DNA from: Protea cynaroides
Taxonomy: Eukaryota; Streptophyta; Magnoliopsida; Proteales; Proteaceae
Reading direction: 5' to 3'
Assembly: GCA_028583415.1 (NCBI GenBank)
Contig: CM053267.1
Coordinates: 41,962,834 to 42,026,833, forward strand
DNA: 64,000 bases
Shown: piece after piece, positions 56,501 through 64,000 of the stretch
Numbering within the stretch: the first letter of the stretch is position 1
Layout: the number at the start of each line of letters is the position of its first letter
Translations under genes and position numbers: made by a program
The notes under the pieces: generated by a model
The model's input: only the letters and a program-made list of their open reading frames with translations
Told to the model about the DNA's origin: nothing
Databases searched by the model: none

Positions 56501-58885
56501 AGACAATATGGTTTGCTATGGCTCAAACCTCTGCAAGCATAGCTCTTAATCTCGATCAAAACATGCAATTAGGACCAAGATATCTAGGCACCGATCCTGG
56601 CCGAGACAAAACCAAGGGTCGATACGACCAAATCTCAGGTTTCAACTAGTTTCGAACTGGTTCAACCAAGTATATATTATCACTTGTTTCAATCAAAACC
56701 TGTCTATACAACCAAGAGCTACTGGTTTCGACATGGAGAGCAATGTTTCGATATGGAGACTCCTTTTTTCGCAAGAAACTTTGATTTTGTTGTCAAATTA
56801 CTTCATTTCTAGCATTCTCACATGCATTTGTCCATTCTAAACCTTGAATTGGAAAATTTAGAGCTTGAAGGTAAAGCCTTTTTTTTTCCCAAATCTAATT
56901 TTTGAAAGAACTAGTAAATCACACCTTGATTTCTTTTCAATTTTTTTAATGTTAAATAAAATGGCACGATCTGCGACTCCATGTGGAATTGAGTGGTATA
57001 TTTTTTAGAATATAACCTAATGTAAGGCATATATCATTTGATTGTTTTAATTGCATATTTACATTTCCAGTAGCCAAGTCAGTTATTATAATAGGGCATT
57101 ACGGCTAGTGTACAGCAGCATTCAAAATACACTAGCAAACTTGGATTCACACCTTGAAGAACCATTGTAGATGCTTTTTTGTAAAACTAATTTGGGGAAT
57201 AGATGTAAAATTGTAAAAATTTGCAGCACAAAAAAAACCTGGTCAGAAAACCATTTGTTAGGCCTTGAAACCTAGATTATGAATTTTCCCAGAAAAGTCC
57301 CATGTTTCAACCTAGTTTCGGTCAAAGCCTGGGAAATCTCAGATTTGAGGCTAGTCGAAACCGCCCTCAAAACTGAGATTCTGATCCTTGCCTGGAAAAC
57401 AAAGAGGTCATTTCCAACCCAACTACCCCTTAACGTTTTATACAGTGAGATGCAAACACAAACGTACAGATGTTGAGACAGCAGCTTGAATAAATAAACA
57501 TATCAGGAAGGGGGGGTCTGTGACAACCCAGAATAACTAAAAATTAAGAGACAGTATGTTAAACCAATATAAAATGCCCTAGCTGCAGTAGGGGGGGAAA
57601 CTTTTTTTCAATTGACTAGCCAAAATTAGGGAACAAAACTTCAACATGAAATGATCTCTCAAACCAACTCTCCAACAACTGTAAGTTGAATGTCCATCTC
57701 CATATGCGTTTACGGGTAAAAGATGCTTCAGAAACTTCTCAGTCAAGCAACATTATTCAGTATATAGAAAATAACACATCCTTCCCAATTTTGTTCATAT
57801 CATAAATTGTAGGTCCACTAGATACTCCATATTTCCGTAGGATTAAAAAAATTATTCTTACAAATTCAGCTAAACTATTCCAATAAAGCACATTACATAT
57901 CCCTCACAAATCAATATATGGCACAGATGTCAGATCCATCAAACTTTCAAGTGGTCAAAGAAACTATTTTCAGTGGTTCTCATCAAGAGAAACATTTTAA
58001 AAGCTTCAATTATGTGATGAAACATTTCATCTGAGGAAGCTTTGGAACCAACCAATCAAGCTTCCAAGCAGTCACAAATATTGCAATTAATACCTCAATC
58101 AGCAATGTCCAGCTTTGGAAACCACGATTGTAATCTTTCAGTCTACCCCATCATTTTACAATCATCCATGTAGCTTTCCATTTCACCACGTTTAAGGTGC
58201 TTACTATTTCTTATTTCAAGTTCTGCTTAGAAAATAGAAAACTATAGATTAAGTGAAACATATCCAAAGTATCCTATAACATAGATTTTAAATAAAATAA
58301 TCGATCCAGAGTTTATAAGAGACTCTTGAATATACCAACTACCTATATTAAACTAATGGTCGTAACCAGATAACATAACAGAAACTTGGGCATAAGAGAA
58401 GGAAATCTACAACAGTAAAACACACGTAGGAAGTTGCGAGCAACTGACATTTGTACAAAGATCGGAAACTCAAATCCCACCTTTCTCTTTGTGAGCGACA
58501 ACCTCTCCGCGATAGACATCTTCGGGGGACGAAATCCTAACCTCTGATCTTTCAACCTATTGTTAAGTCCAAGATCCTCGATAACAGTCTTAATAGCATT
58601 CCTGGGAACGATATCCATCGGAGCCAGCGATTCACACATCTCCGCCAACTTCTGCCGAGCTTCTTCCATGAGCCTTTTCTCGATATCGGTAGGACGCCTT
58701 CCCCCTCGCATCTTTCCCATCGACGACAAAACCATAACAATCTCCGCGACCTCCTTCATATCCATACTCAAATCTACTTTGGCCTTCTTATGCAAATGTC
58801 GACCAGAATCAATATCATCTTTGTTCTCCACGAATCGCGAATTCACCCCTGTTAGATCCTCAGCCTCCAAACCTCTCAGATTCAT
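50562..58885 (-). CDS. PHD-finger protein with C-terminal BAH-like region
   Basis: Six exons on the minus strand: 58481-58885, 55190-55574, 52958-54396, 52602-52715, 52231-52385 and 50562-50610. All have GT-AG borders and consistent phases, giving 848 aa. Residues 1-135 form a conserved charged leader (MKEVAEIVMVLSSMGKMRGG; PRNAIKTVIEDLGLNNRLKD). 136-390 is Ser/Gln-rich. A PHD zinc finger with Cys4-His-Cys3 spacing sits at about 394-440 (CQIC, CDAC, HLKC, HCPKC). After a low-complexity stretch, 696-833 (VDWIGDLLHIVDEKSFYRSC; NRCYLPGDLPEVVDQPC; PVFLCKWFYDESKG) looks like a BAH domain. Both modules read chromatin, so a nuclear role in gene regulation is likely. It resembles an uncharacterised plant PHD family, and no specific symbol can be assigned. 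Intron 1 is 2.9 kb. Confidence 0.88.
51541..51840 (-). pseudogene. RTE-type LINE C-terminal remnant in PHD gene intron 5
   Basis: On the minus strand broken frames spell PLKLKKNF, then MRNARQLRN and, further on, RCWDGCLAKLGRIR, and finally YEKVIEMEWTCSTKAYRC. These correspond to the conserved C-terminus of plant RTE LINE reverse transcriptases (the region around the methionine-rich AEMRMLRWMCG and RLRWFGHV motifs). Many frameshifts. Confidence 0.65.
51893..52226. repeat. Local tandem duplication in PHD gene intron 5
   Basis: About 130 bp at 51893-52025 (CAAGCAAGAAAGGCCCCGAT; GAAGTTATATAAGATTGG; AGCTAAGAAAC) recurs at about 52108-52225 (CAAGCATAAAGACCCCGAT; AGCAGTTATATAAAATTGG; AGCTAAGAAAC) roughly 200 bp on. 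Divergence is moderate. Confidence 0.75.
56245..58480. other. PHD gene intron 1, 3' part; nothing delimited
   Basis: AT-rich. 56540-57400 contains repeated GTTTCGA/AACCTAGTTTCGG-like wording suggesting an old repeat, but no ends could be fixed. Confidence 0.4.
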
Positions 58886-59440
58886 CCTTAATGATTCTTT
58901 AAGTCCTCATTTACCGAGCGAACTAACTGCTTCACAAAAAGAGTGAGATTCATCCTTAATGATTCTCACTCTCCATCAAATTGTCCTTAATCGAAGTATC
59001 TGCACAGGAGAGAGATCTGAAGCCATGATGAGCTATGAGAAAACAAAAACCGAAATAAGTAAGTACGAGGGAAAGTTTTGAAAATTTAAATAAACTTTAT
59101 AAACCTTTTTGGCGGTACAACGCCGTTGCGATAGATAGAGGACGAGGTGAGCAGAGAAGTTTATACGGAACTATACCGCTCGCTCGCGCATAAAACCCGT
59201 TTTTTAACGGGAGGTCAGGGTTGGGTCGACGAGGAAAAAGATCAGCGCTATAGATAGAACGCGTTGGTTCCCTTGTAAATAAATCGATTTTATAGGGGGT
59301 TTTCCGTTTTTCTTGGTAAGACATTTTTTTTTTTTTTTTTTTCGGTAAAAAATCCTGACTATATCTATAATGAGGTTCATGGTAAGACACTTTTGTTTTT
59401 TTGGTAAAAAATCCTCACTATATCTATAATGAAGCACCTG
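58886..59440. other. Upstream region of PHD gene
   Basis: Likely promoter and 5'UTR on the minus strand. TTCATCCTTAATGATTCT occurs twice (58881 and 58951), one overlapping the start codon. A tandem repeat with CCTCACTATATCTATAATGA lies at 59350-59430. Confidence 0.45.
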
Positions 59441-59823
59441 TGTAGTGAGACCCGTATATATTTCGATCCACTTAAAATGTATTGAGATATACATAAATCC
59501 ACTTTGAGTGGATGAAATCCTCACTACACCTCACTATAAGGGTGTTCTTACTACAAAGGATTTCAATTCCTTTTGCACTCTGTGCTCCTCTTTATAAGGG
59601 GTGGTTGGTTCTATGCTTCTCTTATACCAGAGAAGGCCAATGGGAATACATGTACAAGTATCCAATTAGAGGGATTAAGTGGTCATTTCACTTCTTCTAT
59701 GTGGGTGCAATTACGTATTGTCGGATATAAATTTTTTTTCTCTTTATATGATTTATATGATGTGGAAGTCACTCATGCAAAATGATCGAGCCAAATCATC
59801 TGACCACATAGAAAGGAAAGAAT

Positions 59824-60278
59824 AGAGATGTCAAAATTAGGCCCAAACCGAAAATCTAAACCAAATCAGTTTGATTAAGGCTGGACCAAACTGAAAGAGA
59901 ACCATATTGTGTGTAATTGGGTTGTGCGTGTAGAGTCCGATAAAAGAAAATAACTGGACCAGGCTACTTGAAAAGCTCGAACCAGTTAACCCAATAGGCC
60001 CAAACCAAAAGCTAACCAGTACAATAATGGACTGATAAAACCCATTGAGTCAAATCTTTTACTAAATAATAAACATACAGAAACCAAACCAAAATATGAC
60101 CGATAGTGAACCGATAAAAACTCAATAAGCCAGCCGGATAAAAAGCTCGAAACCACACCAGACTATAACAGAAATTGAAAATTTTCTTGTTGGGTTGTAA
60201 TTGGGATTGAGTGTACTATAACAACATCAAATCAGATCAAAACCGAAATTAGACCAAGCCAACCCATTGACACCCCAA
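59824..60278. mobile_element. Putative old hAT-like element
   Basis: Short inverted ends GATGTCAA and TTGACACCCC with AAACCGA-rich interior typical of pro-name repeats. No target duplication. Weak. Confidence 0.3.
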
Positions 60279-60359
60279 TTATTTTTTAACACTACTACTG
60301 CATGAAAAATTTTATGATTGACAACCCATTGACAAATTACATAGGTGATCATATTCATT

Positions 60360-60610
60360 TTGCTACGGCTCCATTCCTTTTGACGTAAAATTTTACGTGT
60401 AACATTTATATGTAACAGTAAAATTTTACGTGTAACATTTATATGTAAAAAATATATATATTCAATGTTTATTTCCAAGAGGTAAAATATAGTGGGAGGA
60501 TGGAAAAAAAAATTCTATTTATTTTACCTACTAGAAACACAAACATTGAAAATTTTTTTTTTACATATAAAATGTTACAAGTAAAATTTTACGTGGAATT
60601 AATAGGATTT
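60360..60610. mobile_element. MITE-like inverted repeat with duplicated left end
   Basis: GTAAAATTTTACGTGTAACA occurs twice in direct order (60386 and 60418) and once mirrored at about 60565-60595. The unit includes the perfect palindrome GTAAAATTTTAC. Confidence 0.5.
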
Positions 60611-61794
60611 GCATGAAAGATTTATGTGATAATTTAACAAATGGATATTTAGGAAATCATTTAAGGGTTAGATGTCAAATTTTAGTTTCCGACTAGATGA
60701 GATGAGGAGAAGAGAGTAATGTTTTTTTCTCAAATTCCGCCATCATCCCTTCTAGTCTCATGTATGTCTATGCAAGCATCATCACTGATACCCCTCAAGT
60801 CTGTATTTTGTTTTGCCACATGTTATACCCTGATTAGGCTAAAATTTGACATGTAAACAAGCGACCTTGAGGTCACTCGGGTCTAATTGCTCATAATATC
60901 TTAGCCCCACATGATATGCCAAATGGCAGATCTAGAGGCCCACTCATCATTTTTACTCGGATTATCATCCACACTCCATTATTATTACTATAATAATTAG
61001 TAAATATGCATATAATACACGTATAATACATGAACATATACGTATCATTTATAAAGACATTTTCTAATGGATATTTCAAGAGGTTGTGGGAAAAAAAAAA
61101 CATATCCTATAAGAACATATATAATACGTGTTAAAATGTTGATTTATTTGTTTAAAAAAAAAAAAAAAACTGGTTCTTTTGCCGCGAGGCCCGACTAAGA
61201 ATGGTCTCCCTCCCCTTCTCAGATAGCTACTTGTTTCTTCTCTCTTACTACCAAGACGGCTACTTGTTTCTTCTCTCTTATTACCAACCCATCTACCTCC
61301 ATGCATGTAAATCTTGCCTTTAAGCTAATAACCACAACAATTTTAAGAACTTAAATGCTCAGTTCAATATTCATAACTTGGAATTTAGATCTGATTGAAT
61401 AGAGGCACCAACGGTGAAGACCCTCCTGTTTCCGTTTGATCGATACGTGAATAAGCGACATACGACAATAAGTACTCATCGAGCATGAGCGATGGAAAGG
61501 GGTGATAACTTTAGCGGTGAAGGTTTTGATCTTTCCAACCAAGATATTGGACCGCAAAACAAGAAAAGGAATAAGACAATGGGACACCATCCCATCCTGA
61601 TTCCTTATGATTTTTTTGTGTTTACTATAATAACAATGTATTTCTATATATAGATGCTACCATGATCAGTGTCCACTTCTTCTTTTAGTCACCTGTTTTT
61701 CATATAGTAAAATAAATAATTCGTTTTGAACCATATATCTTATTTTCCTATGATGATGTGTTGCCATTTTTATCATTCAATCCCATCACTCTTA

Positions 61795-62019
61795 GGCCCC
61801 GTCTGATAACATTTCAGTTCTCATACAGTTACTTTTGGTTCAGAATCGTTTTCTATTTTTTCTCTGGAGTCAGGATTTTTTGAATAGAATATTATTTGAT
61901 AATGTTGTTTCAGAATGAATTTCAGAACTGATTAAGAGTAGAATGTCATTTAATAAAAGTCTATCTGAATTAAGTCCGGAACTGAGAATAAAAGAGTGGC
62001 ATGGTTATCAAACGGGCCC
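61795..62019. mobile_element. Tourist-like (PIF/Harbinger) MITE
   Basis: 225 bp with ends GGCCCCGTCTGATAAC and GTTATCAAACGGGCCC, flanked by the 3-bp duplication TTA on both sides. No coding capacity. Confidence 0.8.
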
Positions 62020-62548
62020 TTAGGCCCAAAATAACTTTTTCTTATTCTTTTCTCCATCAATATAAACAGTATATATATATATATATAATTTTATTTTTTT
62101 ATTAAAGAAAACATATTATGGTGCCCATTACCGTTGGATCACACTCATTTTTTCCATTGGTTGAGTTCGTATACTCTTTTGTATCTCATCTGTCCCTCCT
62201 TATTCTGCAGCTATCGAATTTTGGTCATTGGATCCCAAACCGTGCACGTGGAATTCATACAAGGTGCGTTATCGCCTCTGTAGCACAGCCCCATTACAGA
62301 GTTGAATCCGTAGCTCTGATATTCTGAAGCTGAAATCCTGATGCATATCCTGACGAGGGAAAAGATCCTCACCAGCCATTAGACAACCTGCCATTCTGCC
62401 AACAGCAAAAGATCAACCAGTGCCCATTCCCATGTACGGGTATGCGTGCCGGTTGATTTTCGGCTTTGGATTCGTGGTTGGAGAGTGTGTTAGGAGAATC
62501 AGCCTCGGGACTTGGTTATCAATTATCACTTTCACTGCTCCATGGAGG

Positions 62549-62790
62549 GGATTTACATCGTATTCATCCAATGGTTTTGGGAGAACAGTGGTAATTTATC
62601 TCGGAAGATTATCATATAGTTCTCGATGAATTTGAGACCCACGTCTGAGTCGACACCTTCTGTCGGCTTGGCTTGTCGGCTGGGTGTCGGCTCGGACGTG
62701 GGTCTCGGATTCACCGAAAGCCACGTGGTAACCATTCGGGATAGGTTGCCACTGTCCTCCCAGACCACTGGGAGGAGAGGATGCGGATCC
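62549..62790. mobile_element. Palindromic Mutator-like MITE, copy 6
   Basis: 242 bp from GGATTTACATCG to GATGCGGATCC with 9-bp flanks CCATGGAGG and CTATGGAGG (one mismatch). Core text GTCGGCTCGGACGTGGGTC as in the other copies. Confidence 0.9.
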
Positions 62791-62808
62791 CTATGGAGGT
62801 GGGCACTG

Positions 62809-62985
62809 GATTGAGATCCTCTGTAGTGAGGCTGAAGTAGTAGATCTTAGCCACTCAAAGTGCATCAGGATGTCTTCATTAGCCACTCAAAGTGCATCAA
62901 AGTGCATCCAGATGTGTCTCGATGCACTTTGAGTGGTTAGGATCCTCACTGTCACTTCAGCTTCACTATAGAGAACCTTTTTCCG
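62809..62985. mobile_element. Palindromic MITE (CACTCAAAGTGCATC arms)
   Basis: Left TAGTGAGGCTGAAGTAG and GCCACTCAAAGTGCATCA are mirrored by TGCACTTTGAGTGG and CACTTCAGCTTCACTATA. A similar but shorter palindrome is at 59440-59540. TGGGCAC occurs at both borders and may be a target duplication. Confidence 0.6.
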
Positions 62986-63114
62986 ATGGGCACCAGACCC
63001 ATTGTGATTTCCATTTAATCCATGGGTTGTTGGATTAAGATAAAACGACTCCAAAAGCACACCGACCACTCGTCCATCCACCCTTATGAAATGAAATAAC
63101 GTATGGGAGATTGA

Positions 63115-63900
63115 CACACTTATCACTATCAAGGAGAGACAAGAGACAACATTGATCACAAGTGATTTACTAGGCAAGCTCAAACAACATGACATTGAAA
63201 AAGTGGGACTTGGATCATTTGCAACAATGCAGCCCTTGCAGCTCTCTCTAGGTGGTTGGATTGCATTGATATACATATAAATGCTCTCAATGGTCCAAAT
63301 GTAGCTACAAGAAACCCAAACCCAAAAAAAGTGGATCTCGAATAGAGATGCAACTCATACACATTTTTTTTTCTTGATAATATACAATTTTCTTGATTAA
63401 AGAAACTGATACAAACCAATGCATCATTCATACAAAGGTCATGAAGCTAAGGGATAGGAAAGAGGCCAAATGATCATCCCTGATGATGCCAAAGCATTCT
63501 TGCTTATGGTTTGTAGGATACTCAAGTAGAACATGCATTTGCTAAAAAAACAAACATGAATTAAAATTGGCATGTCCAACCATTGCGTTCGGGGATTGAC
63601 CTACTTATTATTCTCAAGGAGAGACAAGAGACAACATTGATCACATTTGATATATTAGGCAGGCTCAAACGATTGGACACCAAAGAAGTGGATCTAAAAA
63701 AGAGATGTAACTCATGCATGCCTGCTTCTGGCTTTATTAATTAAAAATACGGATATAAGCCAAGACATCATTCATACAAAGGTCATGAAACCGAGAAAAA
63801 AAAAAGAAATCAAATAATCATCTCCGGTGACATCAAGACCTTCCTGTTTCTGATTTATAGGATACTCAAACAGAACATGCATGATACACCATTGTTAAAA
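63115..63900. repeat. Direct repeat of about 440 bp near window end
   Basis: CAAGGAGAGACAAGAGACAA at 63130 recurs at 63618. ATGCATCATTCATACAAAGG at 63419 is matched by GACATCATTCATACAAAGG at 63763. TATAGGATACTCAAACAGAA at 63856 matches the text at 63516. Two adjacent, diverged units, the second shortened internally. Content not recognised. Confidence 0.75.
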
Positions 63901-64000
63901 GAATAGAAGAAGAAATTGGCGTGACCACCCATTGCTTCAAGATTGGGGATTTCATTCTTATAAGAGCAAGAAAAGGAGCGGAACTGCTGGGTACAAACAG

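Noticed and set aside
1..64000. CRISPR arrays, rRNA or tRNA genes
   Set aside because: No regularly spaced repeats, no rRNA text. Met-tRNA-like matches are retrotransposon primer-binding sites.

Overview
This is a window of flowering-plant nuclear DNA. The evidence is intron-split genes with GT-AG borders, AT-rich intergenic DNA, many (CT)n tracts, plant-only families (SABATH methyltransferase, phytocyanin, plant-type TFIIF-alpha with a Cys-rich N-terminus) and dense plant transposon types (Copia, TRIM, Mutator-like, hAT, Tourist, L1 and RTE LINEs, SINEs). The species cannot be fixed from the sequence. There is one 500-N assembly gap (13448-13947).

Layout. 1-2330: a decayed L1-type LINE on the minus strand, cut up by palindromic Mutator-like MITEs and a TRIM element. 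2331-6394 and 9829-23928: a tandem duplication, each unit carrying a four-exon SABATH gene that closely resembles indole-3-acetate O-methyltransferase (IAMT). Copy 1 (2759-4572) is intact at 385 aa. Its downstream flank holds a Mutator-like element (5063-6340) that has captured a decayed NF-YC gene, so it is a Pack-MULE. Copy 2 (18055-23509) is broken by a 2-bp deletion and by a 243-bp MITE inside exon 3. It also carries a 7.8-kb Copia element in its 5'UTR, a 1-kb long-TIR element in intron 1, and a 1.76-kb hAT element plus a further MITE in intron 3. The Copia is itself interrupted by a hAT element and a Gypsy-type LTR. 24.2-25.8 kb holds a MITE, a solo TRIM LTR and a complete TRIM. 26483-28590 is a two-exon phytocyanin of the early-nodulin-like type that lacks the copper ligands. 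31121-43236 (minus) is a complete nine-exon gene for TFIIF-alpha/RAP74 (538 aa) whose introns hold a SINE, MITEs, a LINE 3' end and a Mutator-like element. 46835-50030 is a 3.2-kb Mutator-like element carrying two fragments of a WD40-type gene. 50562-58885 (minus) is a complete six-exon PHD-finger gene (848 aa) with an RTE LINE relic in its last intron. 59-64 kb is intergenic DNA with several MITEs and a local direct repeat.

The genes do not form a pathway. IAMT would methylate the auxin IAA in the cytosol, TFIIF-alpha and the PHD protein act in the nucleus in transcription, and the phytocyanin is predicted to be an anchored surface protein. The most informative feature is the natural experiment in the tandem IAMT pair. 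Each paralogue serves as the empty-site control for insertions in the other, which allows TE boundaries and target duplications to be read by eye. Three gene-fragment-carrying or gene-like long-TIR elements lie in one 64-kb window, and the terminal sequence of one of them (near GGATCCAAATCGTCTCC) is shared by several short MITEs.
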